A stretch of DNA of 64,000 nt from Azolla caroliniana (lineage: Eukaryota; Polypodiophyta), in NCBI GenBank assembly GCA_043228905.1, contig JBHGNT010000018.1, positions 14,384,001 to 14,448,000 of the forward strand. The letters are read 5' to 3'. The notes under the pieces are model-generated. The model did not search any database. It saw only the letters and a list, made by a program, of their open reading frames with translations, and was not told the origin of the DNA. Shown here one piece after another: positions 10,160 through 18,495 of the stretch. Each line of letters starts with the position of its first letter. Within the stretch, counting starts at the first letter, position 1. Both the position numbers and the translations under genes were made by a program.

Positions 10160-11804
10160 TGTCTTTTGATTGATGCTGATCGATCGTTGTGCGGTTGGCC
10201 TTGATCCAGACAACAATCAACAAAGAACTTCGGTAACTCTTTCCAGAATTTTTCTTTCTATTCTCTCTTCTCCCATCTAATCATGTGTTTAGTTTATATG
10301 TAATTTTTTTCATTAAGTCAATGATGTTGTAGTGGTCTTTAATTGATTATCTAAAACGTTTATATATGTGCACGACGTCAATACCTCGTTTGACATGTTA
10401 ATAATATGTGATGAGTGTCGTATGCGTACGAGGTTAATACCTCAATTACGTATTACGTTCACGAACATATGTTACGTTTGCGTATGAGTTTAATACCTTG
10501 ATTTGTTGTAAACGATATGCGTTTGGTCTCGTATGCGTAAGAGGTCAATACCTCCATTGCGTATTACGATGATCTCTTATTTGTGGATGTTTCGTGTGCG
10601 TAGAGGTATATACCTCGATTACGTATCTCGATCACATCATTTGTGGCTATTTACTATAACGATATGTTTAATATAGGCATATGTGGTCACATATATACGT
10701 ATTTGATCGTATATATGTGATAAGTAAACATATGTGTATATTCGTTTTTACGTGATTATATCGAAAGTTGTCATGGTCGGGAAAAGGATGTTGGTGGCCG
10801 TCCTCGCATTTTTGTGAGAATGGCGTTGTCACCATCCCTTTTTCAACATTTTTTTATTGTTGATAACCCTGTTGACGACCTCGATTTCGTTACGTAAAGA
10901 AACGCGAATAGCCAAAATGATGTTGAGTACGTAGGGCTTGACCCAATTCAAGTGAGGTCGCTCCAATGACGCACGTATCCAACATCCCTCCCTCGTTACA
11001 TGGATACGATGCCACCATGAGCTCGTTCTTACGAGAGGCATTCGTAATGACGTGACCATGTGATGGCCCACGTGAGCCTACTACGAAACGAGGGCTCATT
11101 TGGCTTGACCATTAGGTTGCACTTTGGCGTATGCCATCGTAATTACGAGACTTGAGGTTAGGTAACGTACCAACATAGTTTTGGTAAATGAGGGCGAAAT
11201 AAGGACCCTTGCCATATATGTTCTTTTAAAAAAATATATATGATCAATTGCCTCGCATATCTCTTATACGCATCAAACATTAAGCATTTGAGAAGAGCAA
11301 CTTACTTGGTTGGCTCAAGTGTTTAATGTATTTGTTCTCGAGGTCTCGAGTTCAAATATGACAAAGACCATACAACATCCTTGATACATATGACTATAAC
11401 ACATGTTTAGACTTAAGGTCTAAGTGCACCTCGGGGTCCTCGTAATAGGACTTAAAGAGCCGAAACCACATATGTGGGCACCGAAACATAGTTTATTGTT
11501 AACATTTTTTTCGTGTATAAACTATTCATGACGCGAACATACATGGTTGAGCCTCGGGGAGCCACCATGAAAAAATCGATATAGAGATCAGGGAAAGACA
11601 TTTATTTGTCACCCCCATGGTTTTTAAAACACCTTTGTGTTACCATAGTAACCTGATCTTGAACCTCATCTCATACGTCTAGAGGGGTATTGACGTGAGA
11701 TAATGATATCGATTAATGCTCGCCCATGATATGTTTACATCACGACATGATGTTATGACTATATCTCTGACCTTATCCTATTTCTTTTCCAGAAATAATC
11801 TTTA
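10160..11804 (+). other. long noncoding leader of the Gypsy element (gag sense), with repeated GAGGT..ACCTC motif
   Basis: About 1.6 kb without a coding frame precedes gag. Between 10377 and 10630 a motif with a GAGGT-N4-ACCTC core and flanking TATGCG and TTACGTAT words recurs: clear copies at 10419-10455, 10530-10567 and 10593-10630, weaker ones near 10380 and 10480, roughly every 50-65 bp. Unit 5 contains the perfect palindrome GAGGTATATACCTC. No primer binding site was recognised. Confidence 0.55.
11290..11400 (+). repeat. SINE-like insertion within the Gypsy leader
   Basis: TGGCTCAAGTG resembles a pol III A box, and GAGTTCAAAT about 40 bp downstream, inside a CTCGAGGTCTCGAG context, resembles a B box. 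The pattern is like plant Au-type SINEs, but ends and tail were not defined. Confidence 0.3.
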
Positions 11805-12779
11805 ATGGCTCAAATTAACGACCCGATGTCATCCGCTCAAGCGGAAGGAACTCAAGGGAATCCTCCTGGACAAATGTCCACTGAGATGTATTTGGCACAA
11901 ATAACCCAATACCTTAGTTTCACCGCTCAACAGATGACCGAACTTCGGCAATCTCAGAGTGCTCTTGAGGCACGTGTCATTAGTCTACAACGTGAGACTA
12001 ATAGACCTGATGAGCGACAAGGTGAACCATCATTTGTCGTTAAGCCATTTACGGGAGACAAAAAGGAAAGAACCGAAGAAGCAATCTGCACATGGCTGGG
12101 ACGATGGGAGTCTCATTTTGAGCTCTATCCCACGCCAGATAGTACGAAGATTGCATATGTCGGCCGAGAACTCGGGGGTAAGGCCGCCACCTGGTGGCGT
12201 GGCCTCCGTACTATGGGGAAATTGCCCGATACCTGGACAGATTTTGTCACGGTTTTTAAGGGCCAATTTCTGCAACCTCCCTCTCGAACCGAGGCAGCAC
12301 AAGCTTTAATGAACCTCTCTAGCAGGAAATTTTCCTCGCTAGAAGACTATGTTCACCATGCTAGAACCCAAATCCAAAAATCGGGTCTAGAAGGGGACAA
12401 TTGGTTGATAGCTTGTTTTGTCAATGGCATCCCCAATTCGGACTATCACTGGATAGTGCACGATAAGGATCCAAAATCCTTCGAAGAGGCCGTTGAAATA
12501 GTTCTTCGCTATCAACGCACTTCGAAGAAGGACCATAACAAACCCAACGAAGCGCCCGGGACTAAGCAGTCGCAATTTGTTGGGAAACGCAAGACACCCA
12601 ACGAATTCCTGGATCGCGATTGTAAGCGACAACATCCTTTTTGTGTATTCTGCAAAAAGAAGGGTCATACAAAAGATCAATGTCGAAAGCTCCAACGGAA
12701 AGAGCACAACAACAAAGCTAAAGCTGCAAACCATAAAGGTCAGATTCCTAATGTCCTTCAGGTCTATTTACGGGCATGA
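11805..12779 (+). CDS. Gypsy gag (capsid plus zinc knuckle), on the strand opposite to pol
   Basis: 324 codons. Residues about 80-235 form a Retrotrans_gag domain: FTGDKKERTEEAICTWLGRW, then GGKAATWWRGL, WTDFVTVFKGQF, YVHHARTQIQ, CFVNGIPNS and SFEEAVEIVLRYQ. Near residue 279 is a CCHC knuckle (CVFCKKKGHTKDQC). It would package the element RNA in particles. The frame runs 12 bp into the right LTR remnant and stops there, so sequence after the knuckle, including the protease, has been lost. Pol lies head-to-head with it on the minus strand. Gag is uninterrupted, so the inversion is probably young. Confidence 0.9.
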   Translation: MAQINDPMSSAQAEGTQGNPPGQMSTEMYLAQITQYLSFTAQQMTELRQSQSALEARVISLQRETNRPDERQGEPSFVVKPFTGDKKERTEEAICTWLGRWESHFELYPTPDSTKIAYVGRELGGKAATWWRGLRTMGKLPDTWTDFVTVFKGQFLQPPSRTEAAQALMNLSSRKFSSLEDYVHHARTQIQKSGLEGDNWLIACFVNGIPNSDYHWIVHDKDPKSFEEAVEIVLRYQRTSKKDHNKPNEAPGTKQSQFVGKRKTPNEFLDRDCKRQHPFCVFCKKKGHTKDQCRKLQRKEHNNKAKAANHKGQIPNVLQVYLRA

Positions 12780-12854
12780 CCATATAATATCCCGTGGTAA
12801 GAATTTACCGTAGTATTCTATACACGTGGATATTATATGGTCATGCCCGTAACA
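12768..12854 (-). repeat. right LTR remnant of the Gypsy element
   Basis: The first ~65 nt of the LTR (missing the initial TG) are joined to its last ~24 nt. The junction falls at GGATA, a word present at both break positions (CGTGGATAAG in one arm, CGGGATATTA in the other), which fits a microhomology-mediated deletion of nearly 400 bp. Confidence 0.8.
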
Positions 12855-13092
12855 CAACATATATTTGGTGAATGACCGTGGGGAGGCGTCTTTGCTCTCT
12901 AATTGATTTTTGATTAGTAACTTGAAGTTCATCCCTTAGAAGAGGTATATGGATTCCTTACAATACTTTGGTAGGGATGGCTTGTGGTTTGGTTTTGTGA
13001 TATGTGACTACTTTCTCCCAAGAAATGTGAGCCATCCAATTATCACTAAAATGATGGAGCGAATTGTAAAAGCTTGGATTGTGTAACCTACG
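12855..13092 (+). repeat. local duplication, copy A (right part)
   Basis: Collinear with 26045-26285, starting at the target duplication CAACA and the words TATATTTGGTGAATGACC. It ends where the LTR of Copia X begins. No gene seen. Confidence 0.85.
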
Positions 13093-13617
13093 TGTTGAGA
13101 AACATGTCCCTTTGGATGGGATCCGGATGAGAAACAGACGAGCCGTATAAAACGGGACGAAGGGAGGAACCAGACCGGATGGATCCGGAACATGTCCAAC
13201 CAGATCCGGTATGAACCATCAAGTAGGAATATATTTGTAAATATGTTTAGATGTGACCGTTGAGGTCATATTTGTAAATAGCCCGTAAGTTATATGAGTA
13301 TAAATATAACTTGGGCAAATAGTGTTTGAAGGGGGTTATCATTATTATTGTACAGAGAGAGAGAGAGAGCGACAGAGAAATAGAAAGTATTTTCTGTTGT
13401 AACCGCCGGGTGGCGAAGACATAGAGCTCGAGGTTGTTGCCTCTGAGTCTCGCATTGTATCCTTCCTCTCATAGTGATAGTTGGAGTTTTTGGGCTCCCG
13501 TGGTTTTTCCCTATTAAGGTTTTCCACGTTAACATCTTGTGTCTGTCTTATTTCTATTTTCTGTTTTCTTCCATTGAATGAGTAAGACTCGGTTGTGGCC
13601 AAGCACTATTCCGCACA
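13093..13617 (+). repeat. 5' LTR of Copia X
   Basis: Starts TGTTGAGAAACATGTCCC and ends near CCGCACA, followed by ATC and the primer binding site. It carries a TATA-like GTATAAATATAAC near 13300 and a GA run at 13355-13370. It resembles the solo LTR at 26341 in its first ~20 bp and in later GTAAATA words. Confidence 0.7.
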
Positions 13618-13620
13618 ATC

Positions 13621-13632
13621 TGGTATCAGAGC
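13621..13632 (+). promoter_or_regulatory. primer binding site of Copia X (initiator tRNA-Met type)
   Basis: TGGTATCAGAGC is the standard primer binding site of plant Copia elements; gag starts at the following ATG. Confidence 0.9.
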
Positions 13633-14184
13633 ATGGAAGACCCATTCGGCGGCATGTTCAAGCTCACCGGCTCCAACTACCTAGTGTGGAAATCGAAGAT
13701 GAGGGACATTGTGGTGGTCAAAAATCTGTGGCTACCGGTACAGTTTGGGGACAAAAGACCAGACAAGATCGATGCCGCTACCTGGGAAGTAATGCACATG
13801 AAAACGACGACATACATTCGATGCTCCATCAACATGAGCCTATACAACAACTTCAATGAAAAAAGTAAGGTTCATGTGCTTTGGGAGAAAATCAGTACCA
13901 TGTTGGAGAGCAAGAACGTCGTAAATCGCATCTCGGTATTCTGGGAGTTGGTGAGACTCCGATACCAAGACGAACCTAGCATGGCGGAGCACATGAATGT
14001 ATTCCAAGGGCATATAAACCAAACAACCTCGTTGGAAGTACCTCTAACCGACGAGGTACTCCCATTGTTGTTGCTCAGTTCCCTCCCAGATAGTTGGGAG
14101 ACGCTAGTTGTCACCTTGGGCAATGCCGGGCCGGAAGGAAAACAATTGTCCCTAGCAAGGGTAAAATCAAACTTGCTATATTAA
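13633..14184 (+). CDS. Copia X gag, shortened
   Basis: 183 codons starting right after the primer binding site. It shows the Copia gag opening FKLTGSNYLVWKSKMRDIV, the middle SKVHVLWEKISTMLE and the late LPDSWETLVVTLGNA. A stop follows NLLY at 14182-14184; gag-like residues continue in the same region (DRESGTDLKALV), so the zinc knuckle part has been cut off by mutation. The protein would form the particle shell of the element. Confidence 0.75.
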   Translation: MEDPFGGMFKLTGSNYLVWKSKMRDIVVVKNLWLPVQFGDKRPDKIDAATWEVMHMKTTTYIRCSINMSLYNNFNEKSKVHVLWEKISTMLESKNVVNRISVFWELVRLRYQDEPSMAEHMNVFQGHINQTTSLEVPLTDEVLPLLLLSSLPDSWETLVVTLGNAGPEGKQLSLARVKSNLLY

Positions 14185-15866
14185 GAAGCTCTCTAGAAGG
14201 ACCGGGAGTCTGGAACCGATCTGAAGGCATTGGTTACGGAAGACGACCATAATTGGGGAAGAGGCCGGAATCAGTGTCCCCAGAACCAGGACAAATCGGG
14301 GACGAGGTTGAAGTCAAGGCACTTCTAGAAGAATTGCTGACACTTTCGGAAAGCCAAAGGGGGAGCCGACATCCCGAAACCAAAGAAGATTTCGGAAAGG
14401 AGAGGAACGTCAGCAATCGTGACAAGTGAAGAAGAGTTGTTGCTCATCACCGAGGAGAGCGAGCTACATCTTGTCAACGATGAGACGACATAGGTGGTTC
14501 CATCTGACCCCCCACCGAAAGTGCTTCTCATCCTACAAAGCCAGAGATCATGGTTCTGTCCGAATGGGAAATGAACGTGTATTCCAGGTTGTCGGCATAA
14601 GAGATGTGTGACAGACGACATCAACTGGGTGCAAGCCGCTACTAAAGGATGTCGGACACGTTCTGGAGGTTTGGTTGAACTTGATATCAGCCGATCGGCT
14701 AGATGATGAAAGGTACACGAGTAGCATCCGGAACAAAGTCATGATGTTTTGCAAAGGAAGCATGATTGTGGCCCGAGCTCGAAAGATCAACACGTTGTAC
14801 CTGATGCATGCCCGGATATGTCGGGAAGAAGTGAACGTGGCATCCAACAATGCCAGTGAGTTGTGGCACAAGAGGTTGTGTCACATGAGCTTGAAAGGGA
14901 TGAGAATACTTGCCAAAGATAACCTCATCCCGTAGGTGAAAGACATGCAACTTGAGAAGTGCGTTGATTGCTTGGCCGACAAGCAGAACCAAACCTCTTT
15001 TTGGACAAGACCACCGATGAGACAGAATGCACCACTAGAACTTGTGCATGCCGATGTATGCCAAGTGGACACAAAGTCTCATGCTGGATCGCAATACTTC
15101 ATGACGTTCATAGACGACCATAACCGGAAGTTGTGGGTCTCATAGCTAAAGACGAAGGACCAGGTATTATCCGTCTTCAAGGAATTCCACGCGAGAGTGG
15201 AAAGGGAAACCGATCGGAAGTTGAAGACGGTTCGAGCGGACAACGGAGGAGAATACCGGGGGCCGGTCGAAGGGAATCGGTCTCGAATTTACTGTGCTGA
15301 AGATGCCGGAACTGAACGGATTGGTCGAAAGGATGAACCAAATTGTGACGGAGAGAGTCCGAAGCATGTTGGCACATGCTAAGCTGCCCAAGACGTTTTG
15401 GGCTGAGGCGCTAATGACAACGACGTACGTGATAAACAGATCACCCTCAGTGCCCTTGGTAGGAGACACACTACAAAGAGTATGGACCGGTAAAGACGTG
15501 TTTTACTGGTACTTGAAGGTGTTCGACTGTCTTGCCTATGTGCATGTAGCAAAGGACAAGAGAGTGAAATTGGATCCGAAGTCTCGGCCATGCATATTCG
15601 TTGGATATGACGATGATGAGTTCGGGTACCGAGTGTTGGACATGGTCGACAAGAAGGTTTTCCGGAGTTGAGAAATAGTCTTCATGGAATACAAGAACAT
15701 TGCCAACTGGGAGTCGGAGAAGAAGACAATGGACTCCAGGTCAACCGATAGAGATTGGTTGAAGAATATAAGAACCCATTTGGCCGGAAGCCGGATGACA
15801 CTCGAAGAACTGGCCGGAGTCGGACAAGAAACTCGACCGACCGAAGAAGAAGAACAATCGGACACC
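14185..15866 (+). pseudogene. Copia X protease and integrase, disrupted
   Basis: Gag tail and protease are scrambled: around 14490 the text goes from NDETT to FHLTPHRKCFSSY with the DSGAS active site missing, so the protease core is deleted. The GAG-pre-integrase motif LWHKRLCHMSLKGM and the integrase zinc region CVDCLADKQN follow at about 14860-14995, with a stop between them (14933-14935). The integrase core shows VHADVCQVD, a stop at 15142-15144 after KLWVS, RADNGGEYRG, and then a frameshift before LNGLVERMNQ (15303 onward). The frame stops again at 15669-15671. It once joined element DNA to the host genome; it is now inactive. Confidence 0.8.
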
Positions 15867-15871
15867 CGAAC

Positions 15872-16057
15872 TGTCGAATACAAGTGTATAATGGACGTAT
15901 TCACACTATCCCTTTGTATAGCTCAAGTTTGGGCCATTTGTGTAATTAGCATAAATGGTAGTTGCCCTAAGTCGGTCACTATATATAGTGACCTTGTAAC
16001 CTTTTTGTAAGGTTGGGTGTTGTATTATTTCTTCTATTGAATAGAAAGTATTTTGTG

Positions 16058-16126
<69 letters not shown>

Positions 16127-16210
16127 AACGACCTAGAAACTGTCATACGCAGGTACAGAACAGAATTGAATGCTTCTTGATCTTCCGCATAGACGACCTT
16201 GTTTCCAACA
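15872..16210 (+). repeat. 5' LTR of Copia Y
   Basis: TGTCGAATAC to TTTCCAACA. Contains the perfect 20-bp palindrome GGTCACTATATATAGTGACC at 15974-15993, which includes the probable TATA box, and a CT run of about 64 bp (16059-16122) where the transcript would begin or just after. Confidence 0.95.
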
Positions 16211-16212
16211 TC

Positions 16213-16224
16213 TGGTATCAGAGC
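16213..16224 (+). promoter_or_regulatory. primer binding site of Copia Y
   Basis: TGGTATCAGAGC two bases after the LTR end, matching the 3' end of initiator tRNA-Met. Confidence 0.95.
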
Positions 16225-16911
16225 CTGCACAGTATTCGGTCCTCCAACATCTGCTGTCGGCCGTCGTCTCAGCCTGCACAGCATTCGGTTTCTTGCATCA
16301 TTCGAAGAAGAGAGAAGAAGAAGAAAAAAAAAAACGAGGCCTGCATCTCATCGCGTTAGATCATCTTCGCTTGGAGTAAGCCAGCCGGTTGTACTCTGTT
16401 CCTTGTGATCGTAACCACTCGAGGTGAAATCCCCTTATGCAACATTGACACGATCGTGCTCCACTCGGTTGAACGGCATCCGAAGAGGTCAACAAACGCT
16501 GCTCGCCGCTCATTGTAACCACTCGGTGCAGATCGGTCTCAAGACAACAACCCCAATTCGTGCTTCATCCGGCTGATCGACATTCTGGAGGATCAGTTGG
16601 ATCCGTCTCTCTCGTCGCTGCAGTCACCCGAAGCAGAATCGGTCCAGACAATCGGTTTCAATAATCGGTATTCGACATATATATCCGAAGCGAACCGGGC
16701 TCACTCCGACTCGGCAACATCCGGGAAGACCAGCCGGTTCTGTCCCTCAAGTTACCGGAGTCAATTCGAGCAAGTTCAACAATACATATATCCGAAGCCG
16801 AACCGACTCGGGTTCAAATCCGACTAGAACGATATCGGGTGAGCCAACCGGCTGCACTCCAACAAGGTTCGTAGTCAACTCCGAACCGAGCTTCGTCAAC
16901 CGAAACCGAAT
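16225..16911 (+). other. noncoding leader of Copia Y
   Basis: Nearly 690 bp between primer binding site and the polyprotein ATG. Short open frames here (for example 16597-16827) differ in length from those in Y2, so they are probably not genes. The leader is expected to carry packaging and translation signals. Confidence 0.6.
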
Positions 16912-18492
16912 TTGATGGCATCAACATCCGGCTCGTCAGAAATGAGTCTACGAAAGTTCGATGGATCAAACTTTAACTTCTGGAAGGAGCAAATGCAGGA
17001 CTATCTCATAGTCAAGGGGCAAATCGATCCCATCGAAAATGAAGAACCTCCAGAAGGATACAAACCAATTGAGTGGCAGAAGCTGGACAGAATCGTCCGC
17101 GCCACGATTCGGATGCACCTATCGGAATCGGTATATTTTACGGTGCAATCGTGTACGACAGCATTCGAACTGTGGAAAACACTGTCGGACACTTACGAAA
17201 AGAAGGTCGCCGCAACGAAGATGTTTCTGATCCGGCGCCTCTACAACTTGCGGATGAAAGAATCCGATTCGGTTCAAGCACACCTTAATGAGTACGAAAG
17301 CATAAGCTCCCAAATCTCATCTCAGGGGACGGCAATCGAGGATGAACTCAGAGCAATGATACTCATGAGTAGCCTTCCCTCATCATGGGAAACTTTCGTC
17401 ACAACCGTGTGCAACGCGTCAACCACGGCTGTCAAATACTCCGAAGTCACGAGCGCAATCCTGACCGAAGCAGCTCGGAGAAAGTCTTTCGCCAAAGACT
17501 CAACAGACGACGCTTATGTAGTACAAGGTTCGACAAACCGATCGAACATGCGAGGAAGAGATTCCTCACGACCGCCGAACAATCAGCGAAGACGGAGCCA
17601 GTCACGGGATAACCGAATCTGCAACTACTGCAAGAAACCCGGACACATCAAAGCCGACTGCCGCGCACTCAAGAACAAGAACGACAAGTCTCAGAAATCA
17701 GACAAGAAGAGTGGCCGGCATGAGGAGATCAATTACGTCAGCTTCTCAGCTGATGTGCTACCAAACGACTCGAATATACTATCAATCGAAAATCCAGTCG
17801 GATCAGAAGTTCTGCTCACGACTGAAGAATCGAGCACATGGCTCTTAGATTCGGGCGCGTCATTTCACGTGACTCCTCATCGATCCCAATTTCGGCAATA
17901 TACGATCCGTCACTCCGACTCAGTTCGAGTCGGCAACTCGCAACACTGTGACATCATTGGAATCGGCACAGTAGAGCTCAACCTTGCAGGTGGCTCTACA
18001 CTTGTACTTCACAATGTCCGACATGTACCCGAGCTCTCAAGGCCATTGATCTCAGTCGGACAACTAGATGAAGACGGCATTCGTGCCGGTTTCTCTTCGG
18101 GAGGGTGGACACTCCACAGGGGGAACCTCCTGCTTGCTAGAGGACCCAAGATACACTCACTGTATCCGTTACATGTTACGCTCAGAGAGGGTAACCTGTT
18201 TTTGGTGGATATTCCTGTGTCATCACTATGGCACAAAAGATTAGGACACCTCAGCAAGGCCGGCATTACGCACCTATCTAGAGCCGGATACATCCCTAAA
18301 CTCTCCTTCTCGGACCATCAATTCTGCGAGCATTGCCAGTATGGCAAACAAGCAGCCGCATCACACCCGACATCAGCACCAAGAGACACGAGACCTCTCG
18401 ATTTAGTCCACTCGGACGTCTGTGGCCCAATGCCGCATCAGTCTCTCGGCGGTGCCTCTTACTTCGTCAGTTTTATTGACGATTCGACTTGA
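16912..18492 (+). CDS. Copia Y polyprotein, first part: gag, protease, integrase start
   Basis: 526 codons from MMASTSGSS. Gag (SLRKFDGSNFNFWKEQMQDY) leads to a CCHC knuckle (CNYCKKPGHIKADC, about 237-250), the protease motif WLLDSGASFH (about 310), the GAG-pre-integrase motif LWHKRLGHLSKAG, the zinc-finger cysteines CEHC, and the first catalytic aspartate in HSDVCGPMP. The frame ends at TGA 18490-18492 within FIDDST, where Y2 has CGA (arginine); the rest continues in the same frame at 18496. The change fits deamination of a methylated CpG. Read-through or a repaired copy would be needed for activity. Confidence 0.95.
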   Translation: MMASTSGSSEMSLRKFDGSNFNFWKEQMQDYLIVKGQIDPIENEEPPEGYKPIEWQKLDRIVRATIRMHLSESVYFTVQSCTTAFELWKTLSDTYEKKVAATKMFLIRRLYNLRMKESDSVQAHLNEYESISSQISSQGTAIEDELRAMILMSSLPSSWETFVTTVCNASTTAVKYSEVTSAILTEAARRKSFAKDSTDDAYVVQGSTNRSNMRGRDSSRPPNNQRRRSQSRDNRICNYCKKPGHIKADCRALKNKNDKSQKSDKKSGRHEEINYVSFSADVLPNDSNILSIENPVGSEVLLTTEESSTWLLDSGASFHVTPHRSQFRQYTIRHSDSVRVGNSQHCDIIGIGTVELNLAGGSTLVLHNVRHVPELSRPLISVGQLDEDGIRAGFSSGGWTLHRGNLLLARGPKIHSLYPLHVTLREGNLFLVDIPVSSLWHKRLGHLSKAGITHLSRAGYIPKLSFSDHQFCEHCQYGKQAAASHPTSAPRDTRPLDLVHSDVCGPMPHQSLGGASYFVSFIDDST

Positions 18493-18495
18493 AAG

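Larger units (their letters stand above)
6526..12854 (-). mobile_element. Ty3/Gypsy chromovirus with inverted gag segment
   Basis: Ends are TGTTACGGGCATG and CATGCCCGTAACA. The element is flanked by 5-bp target duplications CAACA (6521-6525 and 12855-12859). The paralogous empty site is present once in copy B at 26045-26049, confirming both borders. Orientation is minus by pol and by the polypurine tract next to the left LTR. The left LTR is complete; the right one is reduced to about 87 bp. Gag lies on the plus strand at the right end, facing outward, so the 5' third is inverted relative to pol, and the protease is missing. The element cannot be autonomous in this state. Confidence 0.85.

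Noticed and set aside
16597-16827. Leader ORF of Copia Y as an accessory protein
   Set aside because: Length and frame differ in the close relative Y2 (57879-58268 reads a different length), so coding conservation is not shown.
18009-18293. Reverse-strand frames across Copia Y and Y2, several over 80 codons
   Set aside because: They are shadows of the GC-rich polyprotein frame, recur identically in both copies because the coding strand is conserved, and carry no domain.
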